The notes below the pieces were generated by a model, which saw only the letters and a program-made list of their open reading frames with translations, did no database searches and had not been told where the DNA came from. The position numbers and the translations under genes are program-made. Of a stretch of DNA of 56,421 nucleotides, positions 8,941 to 17,844 are shown one piece after another; positions within the stretch are counted from its first letter, which is position 1; the number at the start of each line of letters is the position of its first letter. This stretch comes from Deltaproteobacteria bacterium (GTDB lineage: Bacteria; Desulfobacterota; Desulfobacteria; Desulfobacterales; C00003060): the NCBI GenBank assembly GCA_003647275.1, contig QMMN01000012.1:1-56421 (forward strand). Direction: 5' to 3'.

Positions 8941-10120
8941 TGACGAACGACCCATCCTTCAAATGTTGGAGATCTCCCTGAGCAGCGAAGGCTATGAGGT
9001 AATAACTGCCGAAAACGGCAAGGAAGGTCTAAAAATTTTTGAGCAACAAGCCCCCAAGCTTGTTCTGACCGATATCAAGATGCCAGAGATCGACGGAATA
9101 GAGGTCCTCAAAAGGATCAAGAGCATAGACAACGAAGCCGAAGTCATCGTTATTACAGGGCACGGCGACATGGACTCGGCCATAGCGGCGCTTCAACACG
9201 GGGCTTCAGACTTCATTACTAAGCCAATACGGGACGAGGCACTGATTCTTGCCCTTGAAAGGGCCAGAAAAAAAATAGCCATGAGCCAACAGTTGAGGGA
9301 CTACACGGAAAAGCTGGAGCAAAAAGTGGAAGCGTATACCCTGGAGCTGAGGCAGGCACAGGAGGAATTGATAAGAACTGAGCGACTTGCCACCATCGGC
9401 GAGACTGTAGCCGGATTGGCCCACTATATTAAAAATATTCTGACCGGACTCCGCGGGGGCATGTATATGGTCAACACAGGCATGGCCAAGGATAAACCCG
9501 CCATGTTGAAAGAAGGCTGGGCCATGGTCCAGCGTAATATCCAAAGAGTGTCTGATCTCGCTCTCGACCTTTTGAGGTATTCAAAGGAAAGGTTACCTGA
9601 ACGAACCGTATGCAGACCCAACGAGATTGTCTCAGAGGCAGTCGAACTCTTCAAGGAAAGGGCTGCGGAGCACCGTGTTAAGCTTGATACAGTCCTGGAT
9701 CCGAATCTGGGAGAGGCCTACCTTGACCGAGATGGTATCCACAACGTGTTGTTGAACCTGATCTCAAACGCCATTGATGCCTGCATCTATGACACGGATA
9801 CGTCCAAGGGCTGGGAGGTCATCGTAAAAACCAAACTGGAACAAGATGCTGACATGGATGAAACCATCCTTTTTGAAGTCACTGACAACGGAACGGGAAT
9901 GACCGATGAGGTGAGGACAAAGCTCTTCACCAGGTTCTTCAGTACCAAGGCAGGACGGGGCACAGGGCTTGGTCTGCTTAACACGCAAAAGATCATTCGT
10001 GAGCATGGCGGTGAAATTTCGGTGAAATCGAAGGTTGGAAAGGGAACCACTTTTTCCGTTCGGCTCAAACGGGACATCCGCGCCAGCATGCCCCCCGGAC
10101 ATACCCAGGCCGGGACCTAA
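8918..10120 (+). CDS. Receiver-histidine kinase hybrid (REC-HisKA-HATPase)
   Basis: ATG 8918 follows AAAGGAGG and lies inside the upstream kinase gene. Residues 1-120 form a receiver domain (LLIIDDE, phosphoacceptor Asp in LVLTDIKMP, ITGHGD, Lys in ITKP). A coiled coil leads to a HisKA segment with ETVAGLAHYIKN, and an HATPase domain ends the 400-residue protein (NLISNAIDAC, DNGTGMTD, GTGLGLLN). There is no DNA-binding domain. A receiver in front of a kinase core is typical of phosphorelay intermediates: the upstream kinase could phosphorylate this receiver and control its kinase. The final output regulator is not encoded beside it, so it must act through a protein elsewhere. Confidence 0.9.
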   Translation: MRKLLIIDDERPILQMLEISLSSEGYEVITAENGKEGLKIFEQQAPKLVLTDIKMPEIDGIEVLKRIKSIDNEAEVIVITGHGDMDSAIAALQHGASDFITKPIRDEALILALERARKKIAMSQQLRDYTEKLEQKVEAYTLELRQAQEELIRTERLATIGETVAGLAHYIKNILTGLRGGMYMVNTGMAKDKPAMLKEGWAMVQRNIQRVSDLALDLLRYSKERLPERTVCRPNEIVSEAVELFKERAAEHRVKLDTVLDPNLGEAYLDRDGIHNVLLNLISNAIDACIYDTDTSKGWEVIVKTKLEQDADMDETILFEVTDNGTGMTDEVRTKLFTRFFSTKAGRGTGLGLLNTQKIIREHGGEISVKSKVGKGTTFSVRLKRDIRASMPPGHTQAGT

Positions 10121-10128
10121 GAGGGGTA

Positions 10129-10611
10129 TTATGGGCCCAAAAGTGTTCCTATTTCAGGATGCTTGGTTATAACTTTGAGAAATTGAGCCGTCCGACGTTC
10201 CAGACGGTTTTCAAGAATTCTGGCTGCCTTCTGCATAACCAGGTATCCCATGGCCGGATTACGGTCTAGGAGGGCCATAAACTTGTCTCCGGGGATCATG
10301 AATATTTCAGACGGTTCAGCAGACACGGCATAACAGGTATGGGATGCCGACGGAAGCAGAGCCGCCCAGCCAAAGGAATACCCCGGTTTTATCGCACCGA
10401 CAGAGATAATAAGGGTCGGGGCAAGTTCTGCCTCAAGCAACACCTTCCCTCTTTTCAGTGAAAAAAAATGGGCGGCTGCATTACCTGCCTCGTAAACGAT
10501 CTGCCTTTCTTCAAAGGACTCCGTTTGAACCATGGGAAGCAACTGTTCAAGCATTTCGTCTGTCAAATTCTCAAACAAGACGACCCTTTTTAAGTCTTCT
10601 ACTGAAACCAT
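10129..10611 (-). CDS. Cyclic-nucleotide-binding-domain protein without DNA-binding domain
   Basis: The 160-residue protein starts at ATG 10611 after GGAGG. It is one cNMP-binding beta-roll (Crp/cAMP-binding fold): DLKRVVLFENLTDEMLEQL is the typical N-terminal helix, followed by EERQIVYEAGN and the phosphate-binding-like PGYSFGWAALL. The family consensus for cAMP binding has a conserved Glu and Arg in that loop, and here the loop deviates, so ligand binding is uncertain. It lacks the helix-turn-helix of Crp/Fnr, so it is not a direct transcription factor. Its stop lies eight bases from the stop of the convergent kinase hybrid. Confidence 0.8.
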   Translation of the reverse strand: MVSVEDLKRVVLFENLTDEMLEQLLPMVQTESFEERQIVYEAGNAAAHFFSLKRGKVLLEAELAPTLIISVGAIKPGYSFGWAALLPSASHTCYAVSAEPSEIFMIPGDKFMALLDRNPAMGYLVMQKAARILENRLERRTAQFLKVITKHPEIGTLLGP

Positions 10612-10659
10612 ATATGCCTCCTCTCCACGTCCAAATATTTACGATCTTATAGGAGGGGC

Positions 10660-10757
10660 AAGAAAAACCGCTAAACATAGGGGAGGAGGAATCCAGCCAT
10701 TTGCATTGAGAATAACAGAGTACGGCATTGGATGTCCCGAGGGAAGCGGTTTTTCTT
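10660..10757. repeat. 13-bp inverted repeat flanking a 72-bp spacer
   Basis: AAGAAAAACCGCT at 10660-10672 is perfectly complementary to AGCGGTTTTTCTT at 10745-10757. On the plus strand the right arm has a T run, and on the minus strand the left arm does too. It lies between the cNMP protein start and the end of the antiporter operon. It could act as a long terminator-like fold or be a short element of its own. Confidence 0.5.
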
Positions 10758-10788
10758 ACCCCAAACAGGACGTTTTCAGGGCTTTACA

Positions 10789-12561
10789 TTACATCAACAG
10801 GAAAACGATTAGCAGAAAAACGGTCGCCATGGCCGCACTGATGCCCACGGGCGAGGCCCCTGTCCGCATGGCCGTACGAACAATAGCTTTCCTGCGGGCC
10901 AGTTTTTCTCCTGTTGTGCCGCTTATGACCCAAGCAGGCACCATACATAAGAGTGCAGCTATTGTTGGACCGTCCCTGGAGATGCGGCCAAGATATCCGG
11001 CCAAGCCACCCACAAAGACCCGATCTAAGAGCCTGCTTAAACCGTTAAAAACCTTATCCATGATATGATAGAAGAGCCTAGCCCCTTTGCGGTAAAACCA
11101 GTCAGCATCAAGGTTGACACACCTCTGCTCGCCCGGATAGATGCCGGAAAGCAACAAAAGTGTGAAGGCAAGAGCAGAGAAGAAAAGAAGCTGCGTTTGC
11201 CCCAGCACATGGGGTGCTGTGTACGGCACATAATCAACAGGATACGGAAGCAGACTATAAAGAGGACGCGGGAATGAGCCAATGAAGATACATAAGAAGG
11301 CCGTAATGCCCATGGCAAGGAGCATATTCAGAGGGGCCTCTTTTGGCCTCATTCCGGAGTCGTGGCCGAAAAATGCAAAAAAGGGAATCTTGATACCTGC
11401 ATGGTGGAAGACACCAGCTGAGGCAAACAGCAAAATGAACCAGATGATCTTCATATGACCTTGGGCAGCTGCATCCATGACCATCGACTTGCTGACAAAA
11501 CCGCTAAAAAGAGGAAATGCAGAGATGGAGGCGGCCCCCACCATGCAAAATATGCAGGTGAGTGGCATGGTCCTATACAATCCACCCAGAGCTGTGCCGT
11601 TGATCTTTCCTGTTCGATACATCACAGCGCCCATGGACATGAAAAGAAGGGCCTTAAACAGAATGTCGTTAAAGGCATGGGCCACGGCGCCATTCATGGC
11701 CAAAGCTGTTCCTATGCCGATGCCACATACCATGAATCCGACTTGGTTAATCAGACTGTACGCAAGGACTCTCCTGAGGTCATTCTCAATGACTGCATAG
11801 AAGATGGGGAATCCCGTCATGATCGCCCCAATCCAGATCAACGCCTCCGTGCCCGGGAAAGCCCGGGCCAGGGCGTAGACAGCTGTCTTTGTGGTAAAGG
11901 CACTCAGGAATATGACCCCGGTGATCGTTGCCTCAGGATAGGCGTCGGTGAGCCACGGATGGAGGATGGGCCACGCACAATTCAGGCCAAAACCAAAAAA
12001 TATAAGGTAACTGGCCAATCCGTTCAACCCTATGTACCCAAACTCAATAGAGCCCGTCTGATTCACATACAGGACAATTCCCGCCAAGAGGCATAGTCCT
12101 CCGGCGGCATGGACCAAGATATACCTGTATCCTGCAGCAACCGACGCCCGTGTCCTTCGACTCCAGATCAGCATGACAGAGCTGACGGTGAGCATCTCCC
12201 AGAAGACAAAGAAGGAAAAAAGGTCGCCTGCAAAGACAACCCCCAGGGAGCTGCCAGCATAAATGAGACCTGCCACATGCTGAAGGTCGTCTTTTACGTG
12301 AAGGGCATAAAGAAGGGATATGAAGGTTATGAGATGAAAGATATAACCAAAAAGAAGGCTCAGTCTGTCTATTTTGCCAAAAATGAGATCATAATCAAGA
12401 AAACGGACAACCCAGTGCGTTCCCTCAGGAATATGGATCAGGTTGATGAAGCCTACCACCGGGATGAGCAACAAAAAGGCACTTTTCCATTTTCCATGGA
12501 TGAGGGGTACCAATAGCCCCCCAACAATAAATATAGCCGCTGGCGGTACTGTATCAATCAT
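10789..12561 (-). CDS. Mrp/Complex I-type ion-translocating subunit (third MrpD-like protein)
   Basis: The 590-residue, highly hydrophobic protein has about fourteen membrane segments and the proton-channel fold shared by MrpD, NuoL, NuoM and NuoN. DLFSFFVFWEML contains the conserved membrane Glu. Where the family has a lysine before HPWLPDA (KAA.. type), this sequence reads LNCAWPILHPWLTDA, so that lysine is missing. A lysine is present in the following helix (TTKTAVYAL). It ends the operon, and its ATG overlaps the stop of the small 94-residue gene by eight bases. It probably forms one of three parallel ion channels of the antiporter complex in the inner membrane. The missing lysine may mean altered or lost ion transport in this subunit. 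Confidence 0.85.
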   Translation of the reverse strand: MIDTVPPAAIFIVGGLLVPLIHGKWKSAFLLLIPVVGFINLIHIPEGTHWVVRFLDYDLIFGKIDRLSLLFGYIFHLITFISLLYALHVKDDLQHVAGLIYAGSSLGVVFAGDLFSFFVFWEMLTVSSVMLIWSRRTRASVAAGYRYILVHAAGGLCLLAGIVLYVNQTGSIEFGYIGLNGLASYLIFFGFGLNCAWPILHPWLTDAYPEATITGVIFLSAFTTKTAVYALARAFPGTEALIWIGAIMTGFPIFYAVIENDLRRVLAYSLINQVGFMVCGIGIGTALAMNGAVAHAFNDILFKALLFMSMGAVMYRTGKINGTALGGLYRTMPLTCIFCMVGAASISAFPLFSGFVSKSMVMDAAAQGHMKIIWFILLFASAGVFHHAGIKIPFFAFFGHDSGMRPKEAPLNMLLAMGITAFLCIFIGSFPRPLYSLLPYPVDYVPYTAPHVLGQTQLLFFSALAFTLLLLSGIYPGEQRCVNLDADWFYRKGARLFYHIMDKVFNGLSRLLDRVFVGGLAGYLGRISRDGPTIAALLCMVPAWVISGTTGEKLARRKAIVRTAMRTGASPVGISAAMATVFLLIVFLLM

Positions 12562-12838
12562 AGTAATCCTCTCGTCTCTTCACTAGGGGCCGCAGGATGT
12601 ATTTTGCTGCAACAACGAGTGCCACGCAGGCGACAAACCCGTACACAGCATAGAATTCCAGCCACTCTTCCCAGGGAAAATGAGGATGCTTGTGGACAAA
12701 GAGCTCAAAGATAAGCAGAACCACAAGCGAAGAGAAAAAACACCCGAGGAGTATGTTTACGTTTTTGGGCTTGTCAAAAAGATATTCTTTTTCTCCCCTG
12801 GTTTTCTCTTTCATATCCATGTCTCCCCCTGTGACCAT
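12554..12838 (-). CDS. Small membrane protein of the antiporter operon
   Basis: This 94-residue protein has two predicted membrane helices, at about 28-48 and 66-85, with a charged N-terminus (MDMKEKTRGEKEYL) and a C-terminal KRREDYYD. I do not recognise a family. Its end overlaps the start of the third channel subunit by eight bases, and it follows the 46-residue gene by 23 bases, so it belongs to the operon. The start at 12838 (MVTGGDMDMKE) could instead be one of the ATGs six or eight codons later. The role is probably structural within the complex, which is an inference from context only. Confidence 0.7.
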   Translation of the reverse strand: MVTGGDMDMKEKTRGEKEYLFDKPKNVNILLGCFFSSLVVLLIFELFVHKHPHFPWEEWLEFYAVYGFVACVALVVAAKYILRPLVKRREDYYD

Positions 12839-12861
12839 GCCTGCAAACTAGGCTGTCTTCG

Positions 12862-13002
12862 TCAAAGCGTTTTAAAAAGAATAAGGCCGAGATACAAAAC
12901 GCCTATGGTAATCGTAATAAAAAAAACCGTCCTGTATGGCGGAACAGGCTCGTGAACAAGCTCCATTTTTCCTTCTATTTCGTCGCTTCTTTCCTCGGTC
13001 AT
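12862..13002 (-). CDS. 46-residue single-helix membrane protein of the antiporter operon
   Basis: ATG 13002 lies three bases after the stop of the second channel subunit (TAA at 13006-13008), which gives translational coupling. The 46-codon frame ends with TGA at 12862-12864. The N-terminus is hydrophilic and acidic (MTEERSDEIEGKMELV), followed by PPYRTV and one long hydrophobic helix (about residues 27-43). It fits exactly between two operon genes that otherwise would have a 167-base gap. The pattern of a short acidic cytoplasmic tail and one helix is typical of small accessory subunits. I do not recognise a family. Confidence 0.65.
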   Translation of the reverse strand: MTEERSDEIEGKMELVHEPVPPYRTVFFITITIGVLYLGLILFKTL

Positions 13003-13005
13003 GGC

Positions 13006-14484
13006 TTATGTCCCTGTAATGCTGTGTACCATCATACTGGCCAACCTGAAAAAAGGTTGAGGATAAAAAAGCAGAATTATGGAAATCAAAGCAGTAACCA
13101 CCAGGGGCACCACGCAAAAAAGCGGGGCCTCTTGCACCGTGTTTTTAAACATGGCCTCTTCGGGTCTACAGAAGAACGCCTTGTAAACAATGGGCATAAA
13201 GTAACAGGCATTCAGAAGTGAACTGAAGAGCAACACCACCAGAATGGCTATCTGGTGAGCCTCAAGCGAGCCAAGGACAAGATACCACTTGCTCAGGAAG
13301 CCGCCACAAGGCGGCACGCCGGTAATGCTCAAGGCGGCAATAAAAAAGGCCGCCATTGTTACCGGCATCCTTCTGCCGATCCCGATCATTTCGCTAATGT
13401 TCTTTTTCCCCGTAGCCACGAAGATGGCCCCCGCACAGAAAAAGAGGGTAATCTTGCCAAAGGCGTGCATGGCAATATGGACGATCCCGCCGATCATTCC
13501 CTTAGGGGACAGCAGCCCGACGCCCAGCACGATATACGACAGTTGAGCGATGGTCGAAAAAGCAAGAAGACGCTTGAGGTTGTCTTGAGTAAGGGCAATG
13601 AATGAGCCCACAAGAATCGTAACGGATGCGACAAAGATAATGAAAGGACTGAAATCAAGAGAAAGCAATAGATTCGTCCCAAAGACCCCGGTCAGCACGC
13701 GAACGACGCTAAAGACACCAACCTTCACAACGGCCACCGCATGCAGCAAGGCGCTGACCGGCGTGGGAGCCACCATGGCTGCAGGAAGCCACGCGTGAAG
13801 GGGCATAATCGCTGCCTTGGCAAACCCAAAGATTAACATGAACAACAGGAGCCCGAGCAACGGCTTGGATGCGGTTCCGGCCAAAAAGCCTTGTTTTGAA
13901 AATTCAAGGGTGCCGGCTAGATTGTAACATATAAGCATGGCCGGTAACGCAAGCCCGATGGAAGTACCCATGATGTAAAGGAGATATTTTCGCCCGGAAC
14001 TCCGTGCCTCCAGGTCCTGATGGTGTGTAACCAGAGGATAGGTGGCAAGAGAAAGCATCTCGTAAAAGAGATAAAGCGTTAGCAGGTTTGCGGAAAAAGC
14101 CACCCCGATAGTCGATGAAAGGGCAAAGGCGAAAAAGCAGAAATACCGGGTCTGGCTGTGTTCCTTGAGCCCCCGCATGTAGCCTATGGAATAAGCTGAT
14201 GTTACAATCCACAGCGATGACGACACAATGGCAAAGAGCATACCCAAGGCATCAACCCTGAACTTAATCGCGGCCCCTGGCAAAAATTCGACCACCGTGT
14301 ATACGATCTCGGTCCCTTTCAAAATGGTGGGAAGCATGGACAGAACAATCAAAAACTTTGCAGTGGCCGCCACAAAGGTCCAGCCCTCGCGCACATTGGA
14401 AGCTCTGCTTGAAACCAGAATGGGTGTAACCAACAAGGAAACCAGGACAGCCAGCAAGGGCTTTATTGACGTAATCGTTTCCAT
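13006..14484 (-). CDS. Mrp/NuoN-type ion-translocating subunit (second MrpD-like protein)
   Basis: The 492-residue protein has the antiporter fold with about fourteen helices. NLLTLYLFYEMLSLATYPLV carries the conserved Glu, GFAKAAIMPLHAWLPAAM carries the conserved Lys before the HAWLP motif, and HAVAVVKVGVF has the next conserved Lys. It matches MrpD, NuoM and NuoN proteins. It starts 21 bases after the end of the preceding operon gene. It should form an ion channel of the inner-membrane antiporter module. The presence of three such subunits and the absence of an MrpA-sized protein suggest an Mbh-like arrangement. Confidence 0.88.
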   Translation of the reverse strand: METITSIKPLLAVLVSLLVTPILVSSRASNVREGWTFVAATAKFLIVLSMLPTILKGTEIVYTVVEFLPGAAIKFRVDALGMLFAIVSSSLWIVTSAYSIGYMRGLKEHSQTRYFCFFAFALSSTIGVAFSANLLTLYLFYEMLSLATYPLVTHHQDLEARSSGRKYLLYIMGTSIGLALPAMLICYNLAGTLEFSKQGFLAGTASKPLLGLLLFMLIFGFAKAAIMPLHAWLPAAMVAPTPVSALLHAVAVVKVGVFSVVRVLTGVFGTNLLLSLDFSPFIIFVASVTILVGSFIALTQDNLKRLLAFSTIAQLSYIVLGVGLLSPKGMIGGIVHIAMHAFGKITLFFCAGAIFVATGKKNISEMIGIGRRMPVTMAAFFIAALSITGVPPCGGFLSKWYLVLGSLEAHQIAILVVLLFSSLLNACYFMPIVYKAFFCRPEEAMFKNTVQEAPLFCVVPLVVTALISIILLFYPQPFFRLASMMVHSITGT

Positions 14485-14505
14485 TTGATCCCTATTCCAT
14501 CTCCA

Positions 14506-15999
14506 TTATAGAAGGCCTTTTGGTATGACAAATTGGATAATGTGGTTGACAATATCGCCGGTGTAAAGACCAACCAGGACCAGGCCTGCTGCAACAATAA
14601 AAAGTGGAACCAGCATAGAGAGGGGGGCCTCGGCCATCGGTTCCGGATGATGGTCGTGCCCGTGATGGTCGCCAAAAGGCTCGTAGTAGCCAATCTCAAT
14701 GATCCTGAAAAAAAGGACCACATTCACCAGGCTGCTGAAAAGCAGGGCAACCACGAAGCCATAGTGGCTCGCCTGAATAGCCCCGGAAATCAGATACCAC
14801 TTGCTGAAAAAACCGCAGGTAGGAGGCACGCCAATGATGGACAGGGCGCCGATCACAAAGGCCCCCATGGTGAAGGGCATCTTAGAAAATAACCCCTTCA
14901 GGTCCTCAAAGGAATACCCCTTTACCTTGTAAACAATGTTACCCACAACGAGAAAGGCACACAGGGTCATGAGGGCATCGTTTACAATATGGAGAATGGC
15001 TCCGGTCATTCCAGCACGGTTTCCGAGCCATGCACCACCAACCATATAACCCACTTCTGCAACAATGATGTAGGTTAACATCTTCTTTAAATCACGCTGT
15101 GCCAGGGCAAAGATTGCGCCCATGACGATCGCAATGACAGCAAGCCAAACAACAGAATCACTTACTGCCAGAGTGGAAAAAGCAAACTTTGGTGTAAACA
15201 CAGTCAGTATGAAGCGGATCATCACATAGATCATCACCTTGGTCATCAAGGGGGCGATCAAACTGCTGGACGCAGAGGGAGCGAATGTATAAGCATTGGG
15301 AAGCCATCCATGCAACGGGAAGAAGGCCATCTTGATCCACATCCCGACCATGCAAATAATAAAGGCAGTCATGACCGCCTTGGACTGGTAAAGACCGGGC
15401 AATATGCTGGCAATATCGACCATATTCAATGAGCCCGTGACAATGTAAAGATATCCAACGCCCAACAGATAAAAGCAGGCCCCAATCGTACCCATATATA
15501 AATAATTCAGGCTCGCCAGCGGAGCACGGTCCTTGTCCCCCATGGCAATCAGGGCATAGCCCGTAAGGGACCCGATCTCCAGCAACACATATAGGTTAAA
15601 AGCATCCCCGGTCACCGTGATGCCCAACATCCCTGTCACAAAAAGGACATACAATGTATAGAATGGCCCTATTTTTTCCGGGAACTCTCTCTCAATACTC
15701 CTTTTGCTCGCTATCAAATTAATGAGGGCGGACACAGATATCACTGATAGAACCAGTCCGTTTAACTGATCCACGTAATAAGCGATGCCCCACGGCGGTG
15801 GCCATCCTCCCAATCGATAATGGACCACCCCCTCATGCAAGACCCTGAACAGCAGGCCTACGCACGAATAGGCGGCAACGGTCAGGGTCGCAACGGCAAA
15901 GGGAAAACACAGTCTTTTGTTTATCCACCCGGCTGCACTGATAATAAAGGCAGCAAGCAGCGGAACAGTGACAAGGAGTGTAGGATAATGTTGGCTCAT
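14506..15999 (-). CDS. mrpD: Na+/H+ antiporter subunit D (first MrpD-like protein)
   Basis: This 497-residue membrane protein matches MrpD/MnhD. DAFNLYVLLEIGSLTGYALI contains the conserved Glu, MWIKMAFFPLHGWLPNAY the conserved Lys before HGWLP, and APLMTKVMIYV the following Lys. A histidine-rich loop (DHHGHDHHPEP) near residue 435 is unusual and could bind metal. Its start overlaps the end of mrpC by four bases (ATGA), so translation is coupled. In Mrp complexes MrpD carries ions across the membrane. The order C then D is as in known mrp operons. Confidence 0.9.
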   Translation of the reverse strand: MSQHYPTLLVTVPLLAAFIISAAGWINKRLCFPFAVATLTVAAYSCVGLLFRVLHEGVVHYRLGGWPPPWGIAYYVDQLNGLVLSVISVSALINLIASKRSIEREFPEKIGPFYTLYVLFVTGMLGITVTGDAFNLYVLLEIGSLTGYALIAMGDKDRAPLASLNYLYMGTIGACFYLLGVGYLYIVTGSLNMVDIASILPGLYQSKAVMTAFIICMVGMWIKMAFFPLHGWLPNAYTFAPSASSSLIAPLMTKVMIYVMIRFILTVFTPKFAFSTLAVSDSVVWLAVIAIVMGAIFALAQRDLKKMLTYIIVAEVGYMVGGAWLGNRAGMTGAILHIVNDALMTLCAFLVVGNIVYKVKGYSFEDLKGLFSKMPFTMGAFVIGALSIIGVPPTCGFFSKWYLISGAIQASHYGFVVALLFSSLVNVVLFFRIIEIGYYEPFGDHHGHDHHPEPMAEAPLSMLVPLFIVAAGLVLVGLYTGDIVNHIIQFVIPKGLL

Positions 16000-16391
16000 T
16001 TTTCTCTTATCTGCGATAGGATTTCATCTTCTTCCAGGGTATGATACCGGTTATAGATTCTTATACCCAAGGCCAGGGCAACCCCGAGGGTGGCCACGGA
16101 CACCACGATGGCGGTCAGCATCAGCACATGGGGCAATGGGTTGATGTAGTCCACGGCATGGACGACGTGAGAGTGTGCTCCATGGCCGTGCTCTATAATC
16201 GGAAGGGTCCCCCCCTTCTTGACACCTATAGAGACATAAAACAGGATGATAGCCGTTTGAAAGATATTCATGCCCACGATCTTTTTGATCAGGTTGTTTT
16301 TAGCGATCATGGCATACAGGCCTATCATCATCAGGGTAATATAGATCCAGTAATTATACTTGGCGACAAGCGCTTGTATGAAATCACCCAT
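15996..16391 (-). CDS. mrpC: Na+/H+ antiporter subunit C (NuoK-like)
   Basis: The 131-residue protein has three membrane helices in the NuoK/MrpC arrangement. GLYAMIAKNNLIKKIVGMNI is the typical N-terminal helix-turn, and LTAIVVSVATLGVALAL is the conserved third helix. A histidine-containing loop (EHGHGAHSHVVHAV) lies between helices two and three. It begins three bases after the end of the MrpB-like gene and overlaps mrpD by four bases. It is a core subunit of the antiporter that packs between MrpA/B-like and MrpD-like parts. Confidence 0.9.
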   Translation of the reverse strand: MGDFIQALVAKYNYWIYITLMMIGLYAMIAKNNLIKKIVGMNIFQTAIILFYVSIGVKKGGTLPIIEHGHGAHSHVVHAVDYINPLPHVLMLTAIVVSVATLGVALALGIRIYNRYHTLEEDEILSQIREK

Positions 16392-16394
16392 TAC

Positions 16395-17222
16395 TTACAA
16401 TCCTTCATCATATTTGCCGCTTGATGAGACATTGCTATAAATCCAAATCATGGTGGCCATGACGGCAATGCCCACACCGATTTCTACAATGAAAATGCCA
16501 TGGGATCGCGCCATAATCGGATCAACGTTCAGCAACGGCGCAAGAGCCCTGTAATTCAGGAAATCAGCCCCCAAAAGCAGACACAAGGCACCGGTACCCG
16601 CATAGATAAAAACACCGGTAGCACACAGAAGCGCATCAACTTTTTCTCGAAGTCGTCTGACAGCCGTTCTCAGATCCTGGGACATAGCCAGCACGATGAC
16701 GCTGGCCCCGAGCATGACGCCACCCTGGAACCCGCCCCCGGGGCTGTGATGCCCATGGGCGATTACGTACAGGGCGAAAAGCTGTATAAAAGGGATCAGT
16801 AATCGACACATTGTCTTGATGATCAAATCGTGCGGGGTCCACTCAGTGTCAATCCTTTCAAAGTCGTCAGAGGGCGGTAACTTTCCACCTTTTTTTACAT
16901 GGATGGTTACCCCGGTAAGGACATGTCGATAAAGCCTTTCTTCAGGCTCTTCACGCCGAAAGATCCGCAGGAGAAGGAAACAGGCAACCCCGGCCGAAAA
17001 AATCACCGTGGTTTCAAACATGGTGTCATAACCACGATAGTCAGCAAGGACAGAGGTTACCATATTGGGAACGGCGGTTTCCTCTATGGTCTTTTCGATA
17101 TAGCGGGGAGAAACATGCGTGCTGGCAGGAGAGGCCGGGTCTCCCCACGCAGGAAAATCGGCGGTTGCGTAAATCAACAGGGCTCCCGTCAAAACCGCTA
17201 TGATCAGTCCTGTAATCTTCAA
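16395..17222 (-). CDS. Fused MbhE-like / MrpB-type antiporter subunit
   Basis: The 275-residue protein appears to join two units. The N-terminal part (about 1-90) has two helices separated by a loop (GALLIYATADFPAWGD, then TMFETTVIFSAGVACFLLL) and resembles MbhE/the C-terminal MrpA segment, with the characteristic VLADYRGYDTMFETTV. The C-terminal part (about 130-270) is an MrpB/MnhB domain with HGHHSPGGGFQGGVMLGAS. The fusion links functions that in many mrp operons are the end of MrpA and MrpB. It overlaps the DUF4040 gene by four bases. The protein is an integral inner-membrane subunit of the cation antiporter module. Confidence 0.85.
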   Translation of the reverse strand: MKITGLIIAVLTGALLIYATADFPAWGDPASPASTHVSPRYIEKTIEETAVPNMVTSVLADYRGYDTMFETTVIFSAGVACFLLLRIFRREEPEERLYRHVLTGVTIHVKKGGKLPPSDDFERIDTEWTPHDLIIKTMCRLLIPFIQLFALYVIAHGHHSPGGGFQGGVMLGASVIVLAMSQDLRTAVRRLREKVDALLCATGVFIYAGTGALCLLLGADFLNYRALAPLLNVDPIMARSHGIFIVEIGVGIAVMATMIWIYSNVSSSGKYDEGL

Positions 17223-17464
17223 TCTTTTGTCCTCCTTGTCGTTCGGAAAACGGCGGCCACGAAAAAGACCGTACTGACACCCGCCCCCACCGAAGCCTCG
17301 GTAAAGGCCACATCAACCGCCCCCATGATAGACCACAGCAGGCACATCATAAAGCTGTAAGCCCCAAACATGATAGCGGCTCCCAGGAGATCCTTCACCG
17401 TGATGGCGCCAATGCCTACGATGACCACCAGCGTGAGAATGGCCAAATCCAACTGCCAGATCAT
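17219..17464 (-). CDS. MbhD-like (DUF4040) antiporter subunit
   Basis: This 81-residue protein has two helices and the family signature AITVKDLLGAAIMFGAYSF followed by DVAFTEASVGAGVSTVFF. In classical Mrp systems this domain is part of the large MrpA subunit; here it is free, as in archaeal membrane-bound hydrogenases (MbhD). It overlaps the next gene by four bases and follows mrpG by three bases. It is thought to form part of the ion path between channel and core. Confidence 0.88.
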   Translation of the reverse strand: MIWQLDLAILTLVVIVGIGAITVKDLLGAAIMFGAYSFMMCLLWSIMGAVDVAFTEASVGAGVSTVFFVAAVFRTTRRTKD

Positions 17465-17467
17465 GGG

Positions 17468-17791
17468 CTATCTCCTTTCCTCCCCTTTGACCCAGGGAGC
17501 CAACCCGGCCCTCACACCCGCATCAACAATGGCGTGGGTGGCTGTGGGGCTGGCCAGAAACACAAAGACCAGTATCAAAATAATCTTGATACTGGTCAGC
17601 AAGGTGCCTATGGAAAAATGATGGAGGTTAAACAGGGCCAGGGCTGTTATCGCTAAAAGGGAGCCCAGGGTGTCGAGTTTGCCGGCCGGATGCAGGCGCG
17701 AATAGAAATCAGGAAAACGCAGGATCCCCACAGCACCGCCGGTAAAGAAAAACAGCCCCGCAAACAAGAGCAATGTGACAATGATATTCAT
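17468..17791 (-). CDS. mrpG: Na+/H+ antiporter subunit G
   Basis: The 107-residue protein has three membrane helices and the MrpG/MnhG signature GAVGILRFPDFYSRLHPAGKLDTLG. It lies 53 bases after mrpF and three bases before the DUF4040 gene. MrpG is a small structural subunit required for assembly of Mrp complexes. The length and order fit the family well. Confidence 0.92.
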   Translation of the reverse strand: MNIIVTLLLFAGLFFFTGGAVGILRFPDFYSRLHPAGKLDTLGSLLAITALALFNLHHFSIGTLLTSIKIILILVFVFLASPTATHAIVDAGVRAGLAPWVKGEERR

Positions 17792-17844
17792 TTATTGCAA
17801 CCTCCCCGGTTAATCCTCTATCTCCGTCAAAGCTTTCAAGCGGC

